Part shown: piece by piece, positions 10,737 through 22,284 of the stretch | How positions within the stretch are numbered: position 1 is the stretch's first letter | Layout: the number at the start of each line of letters is the position of its first letter | DNA from: Paratinospora sagittata | Taxonomy: Eukaryota > Streptophyta > Magnoliopsida > Ranunculales > Menispermaceae | Assembly (NCBI GenBank): GCA_035771175.1 | Contig: CM069590.1 | Coordinates: forward strand, 34,114,821-34,178,820 | DNA: 64,000 nucleotides | Direction of reading: 5' to 3' | Notes under the pieces: generated by a model | Told to the model about the DNA's origin: nothing | The model's input: the letters and a program-made list of their open reading frames with translations, nothing else | The model's database searches: none | Translations under genes and position numbers: made by a program

Positions 10737-12425
10737 CAGGATCAATCCTTCTCGGAGATCCCGTCTGCACCTATCATTGAAACCCTCTGCAAGGTCTACA
10801 ATTGAGGATTCTTGGTCAGCCCAATGGGATTCCATAAGAATTCTAAGCTTTGGGAATGCAACATAACTCAACTCTTTTCCCAACTGACTATGCTCAAATA
10901 CAGTGTTCATGAATTCAATAAATCATGCATACTACATTAGATAAGCATTTAAAACATTTTATATTACAATGCCACATATAGAATTCACAAGTAAAGGAAC
11001 TCACACTTAATTGGCTAGACCAAGCCAATCCAATCCGATCCAAAAAGCACTAGGATGCCACAATCACCCAATGCAACTCAATCCCCAATTGGCTTATTTG
11101 GTTAACTTAGATCATTCACCAATCCTGAAACATACATGGTTTATGTCAAACGGAAAATCAGTCCAAGTATGCGAACTAACCATGCTTAAACCCAAGTCAA
11201 ATGCCAATTAAGATTCTAAAATGGTCCTACACATGAGTCAATCCCATATTGCCCAATTTAACCATTTAATACCCAATTAACCCACATTTAGCCCAATTGA
11301 ATGCAATAGGTTGATCTAACCACTATAATACATGACGTTCAATCATAAATAGGGTTAATTAGACTAATTGCAAGTCAATTTGACCAATTGACATCAATTA
11401 GGCAAAAATCCACAAATTCATTGCAATGTCCCAAATTACAAGGCCTAGGCCAAAATTGCACTACACCTAGGGTTTCCAACCATCAAGATCAGTTAATTGG
11501 ACCACCATAACACCACATTTACCCATCTATTCATCATACATTATATGCAAATCCAATGGCAAACCCTAAGTACAAAAATCCTAGTTTAGGTCGATACACT
11601 CCAATTTCTTCTTAGAGATTGGGGGTTTTACCTGTAATAGGTTCTCAATGGCCTCTAATCAAACATATATGACATGCAAATCCTAACTTTAAGATGTGTT
11701 CTTCCAACACCCTCCACAAATTTCAGGATTCATGGGTGGAAACACACCATTTGGGGTTGTTCTAGGTTCGGGAAGGCCATTAGCATCATAAACAAGCATA
11801 AAATAGCCTAAACATGTAAACCCTAGGTCAAGAACCCACAAAATCCGGGATTCATACAAACCCTAGGTCAAAAGAAAGCTTGCAAACACACATGAAAGAG
11901 ATAGAAGGAAGAAAATGGGGAAGAATGGTATACCTTAGAGGGATTTTTTAGCAAAACTCACCAAAACCCTAGCTTCCCTCTCCCTTTTTCTTCTTCACCT
12001 CCTTTCCCCTTTTCTTTTAAGTCAAAAAAGTGCAAATGAACCAAAAATTGGTGTTGGTTGCTTAAATAAACGAGTTTGGGTCCACTAGAAATAAATTATT
12101 TTTTGCTCTTACCTTGCTGAAACGCGTTTCAGGATTATTTTTTTTTGGCTTGGAAGCCTCTCGGCCAGGGTGAAACGCATTTTAGGTTTTCCAGATTTCC
12201 AGATTTTTCATCTTTCCATTATTAAGTCAATACATATCAGAATTTCGCGTATAACCAGTCGATTTCTCTGTAAAAATGCATCCCAGACTCATTTTTAATA
12301 TCCTCACACCCATTCGGGCACAAGACATGAACCAATAGAATCGCAACATGTACAAATACACACACATACACATATCCGAGTACTCTACGGTCAAGATGAC
12401 ATCATCTTAAGGTACGGGCGTTACA
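10737..12425 (-). repeat. chromovirus C 3' LTR, truncated
   Basis: From GGATCAATCCTTCTCGG (10739) onward it follows the 5' LTR from 18086 to its ...GGCGTTACA end. The part matching 17372-18085 is missing. It holds palindrome TGAAACGCGTTTCA (12118-12131) and a weak TATA-like TTTATTTAAG (sense, 12061-12070). Confidence 0.85.
12118..12131 (-). repeat. perfect CG palindrome in U3 of LTR C
   Basis: TGAAACGCGTTTCA, a perfect 14-base palindrome; a related GAAACGC word follows near 12170 and the hairpin GGCTT-gg-AAGCC lies between (about 12150). The 5' LTR keeps diverged copies at 19475-19580. Confidence 0.65.
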
Positions 12426-12429
12426 ATTC

Positions 12430-13200
12430 TCCACAACTTAAGAGTATTTTTTTCTTCAAAAATGAAATCAAGAGAACAAACCTCAGTCGGTAAAGAGATC
12501 AGAGAACTACTCCTTCATCCGGTCCTCACGCTCCCAGGTTTGCTCTTCATTATTGTGGAATTGTCATTTGATCGCACAAACAAGATCTCTTTATTCCTCA
12601 ATTTCTAAACCCGACGAGCCACAATCTGAATCGGCAAATCCGCAAAAGTCGTATCCTCTCCAACTTGCAGATGACTCACATCAAGAACATGAGTTGGATC
12701 GGGATAAGACTCCTTCGATGGATCCTCATTAAACTTCCTCAGCATCTATACATGGAATACACCATGAACACCCTCGAGTTGAGAAGGTAGAGCCAACCTG
12801 TACGCTACTGGTCCAATCCTCTCCACAATCCGGAAAGGTCCAATGAACCGAAGGGCAAGCTTCCATCTAATGTCGATCCTCGTCTAACCCTTGCGTGGCA
12901 AGACCTTAAGAAAAACTAAATCTCCCACTGCAAACTCCAACGACCTATGTCGTTTATCGTAATAACTCTTATGTCTGTCTTGAGTCGACTTCAGCCTCTG
13001 TCGAATCAGCTTGACTTTCTTTGTCCACTCAACAACTGCATCAGGGCCCCATAACTGCGTATCACCCACCTTGTACCAACAAGCTGGAGATCTACAGGGT
13101 CTTCCCTACAAAGCCTCATACAGTGCCATACCGATGCTCGCCGGATAACTGTTGTTTTAAGCAAACTCACACAAGGGAAAATGCTCATCCCAATCACCAC
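12430..13200 (-). pseudogene. chromovirus C integrase C-terminus and chromodomain remnant
   Basis: Reading leftward on the minus strand, 13069-12884 gives RLKSTQDRHKSYYDKRHRSLEF then VGDLVFLKV, the conserved region after the integrase core. A stop follows at RKG*. The next stretch reads LRFIGPFRIVERIG, AYRLALP and FHV*MLRKF, then YPDPTHVLD. Near 12490-12600 a different frame reads NNEEQTWEREDRMKE, the end of a chromodomain, which in intact elements binds histone marks and guides insertion. Several stops and at least one frameshift are present. The chromodomain call rests on this short stretch and its position. Confidence 0.7.
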
Positions 13201-14160
13201 CGAACTCTAAAATGCAAGACCTGAGCATATTCGCCAGCATCTGAACCACTATCTCGTACTGACCATCTGGCAGAGGGTGAAAGAAGGATGTACTGAGTCG
13301 GAGACTGGTCCCAAATCGAGTATGCAAAGCCTACCAAAACCTCGATGTAAATCAAGGATCTTGATCCGACAGGATAGACAAGGGCACTTCATGAAGTCTC
13401 ATGATATCTCTCACATATAGTATGCTCAGTCTATCCACTGAGTCTCTGATGCTCATCGGAACGAAGTGTGCACTCTTGGTCAATCTATCGACCACAACCC
13501 AAATGGCATCAAATTTGCCATGAGACCTCGAGAATCCCATAATGAAATCCATCGTGATGTGCTCTCATTTCCACTCAGGTATGGGTAACGGTTGCATCTG
13601 ACCTCCAGGCTCCCGGTGTTCAGCCTTAACCTGTTTGCACACCTCACATCTCTACACATACTCAACTATACTCTTCTTCATCCCATGCCACCACACATAC
13701 CTCTTCATGTCATGATACATCTTAATAGCCCCTGGATGAACATTATACTGAGATCTGTGAGCCTCTCGAAGTATCTCAGCATGCAACTCAACATTATATG
13801 GGATCTATAGTCTCCTTCTAAACCGCAAGACATCATCTGAACCTCTCTACCAATCGGCTCAGTCAGCACTGTCTGCAAATCTACAGTACATGTCATAATT
13901 CGGACAATGTTCCTATAGATTTCTAACCTGCAAAATATGGGCATCAACAAGCTGCACATGCATTTGAGCACATATCTCAGTATGTGGTGCGTCCAAGAGT
14001 ATACTCATCATAGTCACTCTCTCAAGTAAATGTCACTGCTGGGCCATCTGAAAAGCAACCACCTGAGTCTCTGCTTGCCTACTACTCAAAGCGTTAGCCA
14101 CAACATTGGCTTCGCCAGGATGATACTCCAAAGAGAAATCATAATCCTTAAGTAACTCGA
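13201..14160 (-). pseudogene. chromovirus C integrase remnant
   Basis: Integrase would join element DNA to the chromosome. A zinc-binding half is visible near 13620-13650 (CEVCKQ followed by VKAEHREPGG). The catalytic core shows MDFIMGFSRSHG with the first Asp, then WVVVDRLTKSAHFVP at 13552-13460, then SILSDQDP with the second Asp. These pieces fall in different frames (13352-13552 and flanking), and the third Glu region is in a degraded stretch. A pseudogene of a chromovirus integrase; firm as to family. Confidence 0.75.
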
Positions 14161-14164
14161 GTCA

Positions 14165-14420
14165 TCTCTTCTACCGCATATTCAACTCCTTTTGATCAAA
14201 GAGGTACTTCAAACTCTTGTGATTAGAAAACAAAGTGAACCTCTTACCATACATGTAATGCCTCCATAACTTCAGAGCAAACACAATGGTGACCAACTCC
14301 AAATCATGCATAGGGTAGTTGTGTTCATGCACCTTAAGCTGTCTAGATGCATATGGAAGCACTCGACCCTCCTACATCAGCACACATCCCAGACCTAAGT
14401 GTGATGCATCCGGATAAATC
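14165..14420 (-). pseudogene. chromovirus C RNase H remnant
   Basis: The minus strand reads [22 protein letters not shown], then [11 protein letters not shown], then [20 protein letters not shown], the RNase H signature of plant gypsy elements. The usual YTDHKSL has Asn in place of the catalytic Asp, so it would be inactive. A stop separates it from the reverse transcriptase. The enzyme would remove RNA from RNA-DNA hybrids. Confidence 0.8.
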
Positions 14421-14425
14421 ACCAA

Positions 14426-15250
14426 CTATTTCTTAGGATTTAGAAGAATCAACACTAGAGGTGTCGTCAACCTCTGTTTCAACTCACTGAAAGCTTTCTC
14501 ATAGGCATCCGACCATGTGAAGGTCACATTCTTCTGAGTCAACTTAATTAATGGTGCGGCTATCGTGGAAAAGTCCTTCATGAACTTCCTGTAATAGCCA
14601 ACCAAACCCAGAAAGCTACGAATCTCTGTCATTCTGGTAGGTCTTGACCAACCAATGATCGCCTCAACCTTAGCAAAATCAACTGAAATACCCTCTGCAC
14701 TAACTACATGACCAAAAAATTTCACCTCAGTCATCCAGAAGTCACACTTGCTCAGCTTGGCATACAACCTATGCCCCAACAATGTTTACAATGTAACTCT
14801 GAGATGACGCTCATGATCCTCTCTAGTCTTAAAATAAACTAGGATATCATCGATGAAGACTATAATGAACTGGTCATGGTACGGTCTGAATACTCTTTGC
14901 ATTAGATCCAAGAACATAGCTAGTGCATTAGTCAACCAGAAGGGCATCACCAAAAACTCGTAATGTCCATACCTCGTCTGAAAAGCAGTCTTCGGCACAT
15001 CCTCATCTCTAATCCTCAACTGATGGTACCCAAACCTCAAGTCAATCTTCAAAAAGAATTTGGCCCCAAACAGTTGATCAAACAAGTCATCAATATGAGG
15101 AAGTGGATACTTGTTCTTCACAGTCACCTTATTCAGTTGACGGTAGTCTATACACAATCTAAGACTCGGGTCGTTCTTCTTGACGAACACCACAGGTGCT
15201 CCCCAAGGTGACATACTAGGAGAAATAAATCCCTTGCCCATCAGCTCATC
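14426..15250 (-). pseudogene. chromovirus C reverse transcriptase remnant
   Basis: From 15241 the frame shows [35 protein letters not shown], then [27 protein letters not shown] and [11 protein letters not shown] (usual [11 protein letters not shown]); the catalytic Asp pair is kept. Several neighbours deviate (LRFGYHQ for LRSGYHQ, NALAMF for NAPATF). A frame change at about 14785 continues in 14782-14426 with [17 protein letters not shown] and the thumb/connection region [15 protein letters not shown]. It would have copied element RNA to DNA. Confidence 0.85.
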
Positions 15251-15253
15251 AAG

Positions 15254-15960
15254 CTAGGCTCTAAGTTCATTCAACCTTTTTGGTGCCATACGATACGGTG
15301 GAATGGAAATTGATTTTGTCCCGGGCATCAGCTCAATGATAAAAGCTACCTCTCGCTTAGGCTGTAAGCCAGGTAACTTCTCAGGAAAAACGTCTGGGTA
15401 CTCGCAAACTACAAAAAAGTCTGCTAACTGAACACCCTGCCCCACATCATCCACTAGCCTCAAACTAGCCATCGTAGCAACCTCATCATCAGTGGCTAAT
15501 CTACCCTGGGTAGGTGGTCTCGATGCAGTCTTGCCTCGATAAACAAAGACTGGTTGTCCGGGTATCTAAAAGACAACTCTCTTGCCGAAGCAATCAATGT
15601 GAGCGTGATACACTGCCAGCCAATCCATACCCAAAATGGCATTGAACTCGAGGAAATCTAAGACTCTAAGATTAATAGACATCTCGTGGCCCTCGAATCT
15701 CACAATGCATCCCGCACATACCATGTTAGGCTAAATCCTCTCACCAGAGGCTCTACTCAAAATCAATGGCGTACTAGTCCTAACAGGTGATAACCTCAAT
15801 CTATCTACCACACTACCAGAAATAAAAGACAGTAGAACCAGCATCAATCAAGACATACATCAAAGAATCACAAATGTTGATAGTAGCTTAGATCAATTGC
15901 TTGCTAGCCTTAGGATCTGCCTGTGCAACAGCTCGGGCCTAGACCTTGGTAGCAACTGGC
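15254..15960 (-). pseudogene. chromovirus C protease and RT N-terminal remnant
   Basis: 15472-15254 reads VCEYPDVFPEKLPGLQPKRE then FIIELMPGTKSISIPPYRMAP, the conserved link between protease and reverse transcriptase. The aspartic protease itself lies upstream on the minus strand (about 15900-15560), where stops and frame changes break it: the + strand near 15835-15865 corresponds to the active-site region and near 15600-15650 to the GMDWL motif. Boundaries are approximate. Confidence 0.65.
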
Positions 15961-17173
15961 ATAGGACTAAACTGTGTAGCAAATGCTCTATGTGGACACT
16001 CGCTCCTCTTGTGCCCCGGAACACTGCGCTTGAAACAGACTATCGGTCTCAATGTGCTAGACTCTAATGATACAGCTTGCGACTCTGCTCTGGCTGTCTG
16101 CTGTCTACTGTGCCTAGCCTAACTCTGCTGTTGTTGGAGCCAACCTGACATTTGCACACTCTGGCAAAGAATTGGTGGTGTGACTGTCACTGGAGCGAAG
16201 GCTACTGATGGCTCGTACTCAATGCCACCAAACCTCAGCTTCTTATATTTTTGGCTCTTCTTACCATAAAACTGACCCACAAACCCTGTTGGCTGTGCAT
16301 ATCCTGAAGGAACTGTAGATGCCTGAACTGTGATTGATGTCCTCATCCGTGAGTGAGCCTCTGCAGTCTCAAAGCCTCTGCAGTCTCAAAGTCAGCGGCC
16401 TGTAACATCGCCTGGGCATAAGTTTACACGCCGGCAAGTGCCAAACCCTGACGGATATGATCACGGAACCCATCTCGTATCCTCTGCATGCGAAGGTAGT
16501 TAATCGACACAATCTCTGGAGCAAAGAGTGCTAAACGGTTAAACTCCTACTCGTACTCCCTCACTGACCTACTGCCCTGGGTCAGGTGCATGAACTTGAT
16601 CCTCCTTTGATCGCGCTCTGACCTCGGGTAGAACTCCTTGTAGAAAATTTCTTTAAACCTAGTCCATGTCTGGACATCATCGACCATGCAGCCAAGTCTC
16701 AGCCACCAATCATCAGCCCTGTCGACGAGCTTGAACTTGGCGGCCAACCTCACTATGTCAGCCTCTAAAGCCTGCATGTCTCTGAAGATAGTCTCCATCC
16801 TCCTAAGCCATCTCTCATCTGTCTCGATACATAGGCCTCCACTAAACTCCGTCAGGCCTCTAATCCGGAAGACCTTCATGACCTTCTCATAACGTTCTGA
16901 CTCAGACCTCTGCTCGGGAATTCCCCCAGCCTCAATCGGTACCTCAGCCTGGACATCGGCATGAACCTCAACTTGTCCAGTCCTATCCCCCACAACCATG
17001 CCAACATTACTGTGTTCCCCCTCAACTGGAACACTTGGCTATGAATGCCTGTTTCCCTGGACCTGGGCCAGCGGTGCTAAAATCTGAGTCTGTTGCTGCT
17101 GAATCTAGGTCTTAGCAGTCTGTTGAGCAGCAAGTAAGGCCGCAATCTTCCTAAAGCGCTCATCCGGGTCCAT
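15961..17173 (-). pseudogene. chromovirus C gag remnant
   Basis: A start ATG lies at 17173 (MDPDERFRKIAALLAAQQT), with stops soon after. The best open part is 16999-16547: an acidic, Val/Glu-rich lead, then FRIRGLTEFSGG, DERWLRRMETIFRDM, ADDWWLRLG and FKEIFYKEFYPRSERDQRR with FMHLTQGSRSVREYE, a clear Retrotrans_gag domain. The zinc knuckle near 16000-16040 reads CFKRSVPGHKRSECP, with the second Cys lost. The sequence near 16360-16390 is a short tandem duplication (CTCTGCAGTCTCAAAG). It is not translatable as one protein. Confidence 0.8.
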
Positions 17174-17355
17174 GGTTGATTTTATATTCCCTCTCTTGTA
17201 AATCTGAAATTCTCAAATAAGGAAAAGTCCATCAGAATCACAATCCATGAGAGTTGTTATGCCTAAGATAACTACCCATAATCATACCCATAAAAGAAAT
17301 CATAATATCTTATAAGTCTTTTATTCATTTTAAGGTTTTTAAGCCTAAAACACTC

Positions 17356-17367
17356 GCTCTGATACCA
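17356..17367 (-). other. primer binding site, initiator-Met tRNA type (C)
   Basis: Sense TGGTATCAGAGC, four bases from the LTR end at 17372. It confirms the minus orientation. Confidence 0.85.
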
Positions 17368-17371
17368 AAGT

Positions 17372-19819
17372 TGTCACGACCCACAAGCTGTGACATCATG
17401 ACTGGCACAGAACCTCGTGTATATCCTCCTTCGGCATACACGACGTCCCGATAAGCCTTTTAACACACACCATAATCCCAAATACACAACAATAAACACA
17501 TGGACATAAATAAGATCATCATCATAAAACAATGACAACCAGAAAAATTTAAGTTTTTTTCTCCAAGTCCATAGTTTTCAAAAGTAAAAACTTATACTTA
17601 ACCATATGTACAAACCCATCTAAATGTTAAGTATAAGAATTAGGTGTTACATAGTACAATTTATCAAAATAAATGCGGAAAAGTACGAAACACCTACGTC
17701 ACAATAGTACAGGGAAATGTTCTGTAGCTAAGCTTTCCTTTTCCCCTTCCTATCAGATCCTGAAAAGATAAGGATGAGAGGTAAGCTACAACCAGCTCGG
17801 TGAATGTTCAATACACATGGCAACATATATATGCATTTAAGTAAAACATTGTAAGATCATTAAAACCATTTAAATAACATGGGTATAAGCAAGATTACAT
17901 ACATGCCAATATAATGCATCATGTCATAAACAAGACAATGCATACCATTTTGTAAACATGCTTATGCAACCTAAATACCTCCTGAATAAGAATCAATACA
18001 AGGGTCATGTGTGCGCGAAACCCATGCCCAATTGACTTCTTACCTGTATCTATTAAGAATTCCAATGGGTCAGGCATGTCACAGGGATCAATCCTTCTCG
18101 GAGATCCTGTCTGCACCTATCATTGAAACCCTCCACAAGGTCCACAATTGAGGATTTTAGGGTAGGCCCAATGAAATTTCATAAGAATCCCACGCTTAGG
18201 GAATGCAACATAACTCAACTGCTTTCCCAACTGACAATGCTCAAATATAGTTCATGAATTCAATTAATCATGCATACTACATTAGATAAGCATTTAAAAC
18301 ATTTTATATTACAATGCCACATATAGAATTCACAAGTAAAGAAACACTTACACTTGATTGGCTAGACCTAGCCAATCCAATCCGATCGAAAAAGCACTAA
18401 GATGCTACAATCACCCAATGCAACTCAATCCCCAATTGGCTTATTTGGTTAACTTAGATCATTCACAAAACCTGAAACATACATGGTTTATGCCAAAACT
18501 GAAAATCAGTCCAAGTATGCGAACTAACCATGTTTAAACCCAACTCAAATGCCAATTAAGATTCTAAAATGGTCCTACACACGAGCCAATCCCATATTGC
18601 CCAATTTAACCATTTAATACCCAATGAACCCATATTATGCTCAATTAAATGCAATAGTTTGATCTATTCACTATAATACATGACCATTCAATCATAAATA
18701 GGGTTAATTAGACTAATTGGAAGTCAATTTGACCAATTGACATCAATTAGGTAAAAAACTCCAAATTCATTGTAATTTCCCAAATTACAAGGCCTAGTCC
18801 AAAATTGCACTACACCTAGGGTTTCCAGCCATCAAGATCAGTAAATTTGACAACCATAACACCACATTTACCCATCTATTCATTATACAATACATGCAAA
18901 TCCAATGGCAAACCCTAAGTCCAAAAATCCTAGTTTAGGTCAATACACATAACCACTCCAATTTCTTGCTAGAAATTAGGGGTTTTACCTTCAATAGGTT
19001 CCCAATGGCCTCAAATCAAACATATATGACATGCAAACCCTAACTCCAAGATATGTTCTTCCGACACCCTCCACAAATTTCAGGATTCATGGGTGGAAAC
19101 ACACCATTTGGGGTTGTTCTAGGTTAGGGAAGGCCATTAGCATCATAAATAAGCATAAAATAGCCTAAACATGTAAACCCTAGGTCAAGAACCCACCAAA
19201 TTCGGGATTCATACAAACCCTAGGTCAAAAGAAAGCTTGCAAACACACATGAAAGAGATAGAAGGAAGAAAATGGGAAAGAATGGTATACCTTAGAGGGA
19301 CTTTTGAGCAAAAATCACCAAAACCCTAGCTTCCCTCTCCCTTTCACTTCTTCACCTCTTTTCCCCTTCTTTTCTAAGTCAAAAATGTGCAAATAAACCA
19401 AAAATGGGTGTTGGTTGCTTAAATAAACGAGTTTGGGTTCACCAAAAAAATTCATTTTTTGCACTTGACCAGGCTGAAACGCGTTTTAGTGACCTAGAAC
19501 GCGTTTCAGGAATTTTGTTTTTGCTTGGAAGCCTCTCGGCCAAAGTGAAGCGCGTTTTAGCTCCTGAAACGGGTTTTAGGTTTTCCAGATTTTCAAATTT
19601 TTCATCTTTCCGCTATTTGGTCAATACATATCAAAATTTCACGTATAACCAGTCGATTTCTATGTAAAAATGCATTCCAGACTCATTTTTAATATCCTCA
19701 CACCTATTCGAGCACAAGACATGTACCAATGAAATCGAAACACGTACAAATACACACACATACGCGTATCTGAGTACTCTACGGTCATAATGACATTATC
19801 TTAAGGTACGGGCGTTACA
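17372..19819 (-). repeat. chromovirus C 5' LTR
   Basis: TGTCACGACC...GGGCGTTACA, 2,448 bases, complete. CG palindrome-like words (AAACGCGTTTTAG, AACGCGTTTCAGG, AAGCGCGTTTTAG) lie at 19475-19580 and a TATA-like TTTATTTAAG (sense) near 19418-19428. No coding sequence is supported. Confidence 0.9.
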
Positions 19820-20930
19820 AGATTCCTAAGTGAGTTGTGTCATTTATGTATCTGAATATTCGTTTGACACACTTTAAATGAGATTCTTTAGGTTCTGATT
19901 GAAATCTTGCACAAAGGCAAACACTGAACATAATGTCAGGTCAACTTGCAATTAAGTGCAACAGACTTCCAATCATTCTTCTATAAAGTTTTGAATCAAT
20001 TGATTTACCTTTTTCATCTTTATATAATTTGATTGCAGAGGTACGGGGAGTATCGATCAATTTCAAATTGTGCATTTGAAACTTTTTAACCATTTCCTTA
20101 GCATACTTTGATTGGCTTATGAAGACGCCTTTCGGCATTTGCTAAATTTGTAAGCCGAGAAAGTACGTAAGTTCTCCCATCATACTCATTTAAAATTCCT
20201 TCTGCATTAATTTAGAAAACTCATCACATAGTTCTTTGTTTGATGCACCAAAAATGATATCATCCACATATATTTGAACAATGAGCATATTGTCATTGTG
20301 ATGTTTTATAAACAAAGTTAGATCAAGTTTTCCTTTGTGAAACTTATGATCTAAAAGAAATGAACTCAGTCGATCATACCAAGCTCTTGGAGCTTGTCTT
20401 AATCCATATAAGGCTTTGTGGAGTTTGAACACATATTCCGGGTCTTGAGCGTCCTCAAACCCTGGAGGTTGTCCCACATATACCTCTTCATTGATGTATC
20501 CGTTTAGAAAAGCACTCTTCACATACATTTGGTATAAGGGAGAATCATTGTAACAAGCATAGGCAAGTAGCATTCTTATTGCCTCTAATCTTGCTACTGG
20601 GGCAAAGGATTCTTCGAATTTTATGCCTTCTTCTTGGTTGTACCCTTGTGCAACCGATCTAGCCTTATTGCGGACAATGATGCCTTGTTCATTCTTTTTG
20701 TTTCTAAATATCCATTTGGTTCCAATAACGGATTGATGAAAAGGTCTAGGAACTAATTCTCATACTTTGTTTCACACAAAGTGTCCTAGTTCCATCGGAA
20801 GAATCCAATTTTCATCTTTCAATGCCTTTTCCACTTTAATTGGTTCAAGTTGTGATACAAAAGCAACAAGCTCTTGATCTTTTTGAATTGAAGCTCTAGT
20901 GGATACACCTTTTCATGGATCTCCTAAAAT
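19820..20930 (-). pseudogene. element A reverse transcriptase and start of RNase H
   Basis: From about 20810 the minus strand reads [64 protein letters not shown], then 20573-20190: [49 protein letters not shown] and YVDDIIFGA. The polymerase Asp pair in YVDD is intact, but [11 protein letters not shown] has Tyr where the first catalytic Asp normally sits. 20138-19941 continues with MPKGVFISQSKYAKEMVKKF and RRMIGSLLHLIAS. The frame ends in the TTHLGIL region at the C insertion. Stops near 20760 and 20150 break it. Confidence 0.85.
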
Positions 20931-21236
20931 TTATTCTTTGGAATGACCTTGAAGTAGTCTAGAGTTTTTAGAAGATTCTAAAGATGGTTCAAGTTCAAGA
21001 TCTATAATCTTAGTTGTCTTGGGTTCGTCATCATCAAAATTCAATTGTTTAAATTCCTCCTCAAGACTTTTCTTATTTTCATTTTCATCAAAATTTACGT
21101 GAATTGATTCTACTACAGTTTGATTAGATTTGTTGAACACTCTGTAGGTTCTACCATGAGAAGAATATCCTAAGAAGATTCCTATGTCAGACTTAGGTTC
21201 AAACTTATCTAGATTATCTTTATCATTCTGAATCAA
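20931..21236 (-). pseudogene. element A integrase C-terminal region
   Basis: About 100 codons: KDNLDKFEPKSDIGIFLGYS, then SHGRTYRVFNKSNQTVVES and HVNFDEN, the conserved zone after the copia integrase core, followed by an acidic linker toward the reverse transcriptase. A short gap with a stop separates it from the core upstream. Confidence 0.8.
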
Positions 21237-21295
21237 ACATTTGCATCCGAATATAATCGGAAGTAACTAATGTTGGGTGCTCTACCCTTCCATAG

Positions 21296-21895
21296 TTAAT
21301 ATTGAGTTTTATTCAAATCTCTTTTGATTAGAACTCGGTTCATCACATAGCAGGCAGTGTTGATAGCTTCACCCCAAAAATGATTTGTAGTGTTATACTC
21401 ATTAAGCATTGTTCTACACATCTCTTGCAGAGTTCTATTCTTTCTCTCTACTACACCATTTTGTTGTGGTGTCCTAGGGGCTGATAGATGGTGAGTGTAA
21501 CTTTGATTGTTACAAAATTCTTCGAGATTTTTATTAACAAATTCATCACCTCTAGCACTCCTAATTATGATAATTTTGTAACCCTTTTCATTTTCGACTC
21601 TTTTACGAAATTTTTTAAATGTTTCACATGCATCAGATTTATGAGCTAATAGAAATATCCATGTGAATCGAGTAAAGTCATCAACAATCACAAACACGTA
21701 TGATTTACCACCTAAGCTTTGGGTTTTAGTTGGTCCAAAAAGATCCATGTGAATCAATTCGAGAGCTCTAGAGGTTGATTGATGCCTCTTGCTCTTAAAT
21801 GATGATCGGGTGTGCTTACCAAGTTGACATGGTTTACATACCTTGTCATTTGAGTAAGTACCTTTTGGAATACCCTTTGCAAGATCATGTTTGAC
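21296..21895 (-). pseudogene. element A integrase core
   Basis: Reading from 21757: HMDLFGPTKTQSLGGKSYVF, VDDFTRFTWIFLL, FKKFRKRVENEKG, then RSARGDEFVN, SAPRTPQQNGVVERKNRTLQEM. The first catalytic Asp (HMDLFGP) and the Glu (GVVERKNR) are kept. The usual RSDxGxEF is RSARGDEF, so the second catalytic Asp is Ala: the enzyme is dead. The part between 21757 and 21895 reads CKPCQLGKH, part of the zinc-binding region, in a broken frame. Confidence 0.85.
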
Positions 21896-21898
21896 AAT

Positions 21899-22264
21899 TC
21901 AAGATATGTTATCCATATTAACATGGGCTAATCTCCTATGCCATAGCCATGCATCATTACAAGAGATAGCACTTAAACATGTTACATTTTGTTTCTTCAT
22001 GTCATTAAAGTTTGTGCAATACACATTCTTAATTCTAGATGTCATGAATGCAACAGTTTTATCAGCGTGCTTGACTATGCACCTATTTGCTTCAAATGAA
22101 ATGTCATAACCCTTGTCACATAATTGACTTATGCTCAAGAGATTATGCTTCAACCCTTTAACATAAAGTACATCAGATATGGATAGAAAATCGTTACCAA
22201 TAGTTCCGATGCCTTCAATGTCACATTTGTTGTCATCTCCGAAAGCAACCTGTCTAGATACCAT
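21899..22264 (-). pseudogene. element A GAG-pre-integrase region; protease core deleted
   Basis: The 121-codon frame reads VAFGDDNKCDIEGIGTIGN, DVLYVKGLKHNLLSISQLCDKG, then WLWHRRLAHVNMDNIS, which is the zinc-finger part before integrase. Just upstream the sense strand goes from KDIWYLD straight into RQVAFGD. In the family WYLDSGCSRHMTG and some 20 residues lie between; here they are gone and the frame changes. The aspartic protease active site has therefore been lost by deletion. Confidence 0.8.
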
Positions 22265-22284
22265 ATATCTTTATTTTTGCATAT

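Larger units (their letters stand above)
10737..19819 (-). mobile_element. Ty3/gypsy chromovirus C (Tekay/Del-like)
   Basis: A minus-strand element: 5' LTR 17372-19819, primer site 17356-17367, gag, protease, reverse transcriptase, RNase H, integrase and chromodomain remnants, then a 3' LTR 10737-12425 that lacks about 714 bases at its left end. Integrase after RNase H marks it as gypsy; the chromodomain tail marks it as a chromovirus. On the right it cuts into the RNase H region of copia element A (19820). Its left flank is not the rest of A, so a deletion followed insertion. All genes are broken. Confidence 0.9.
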
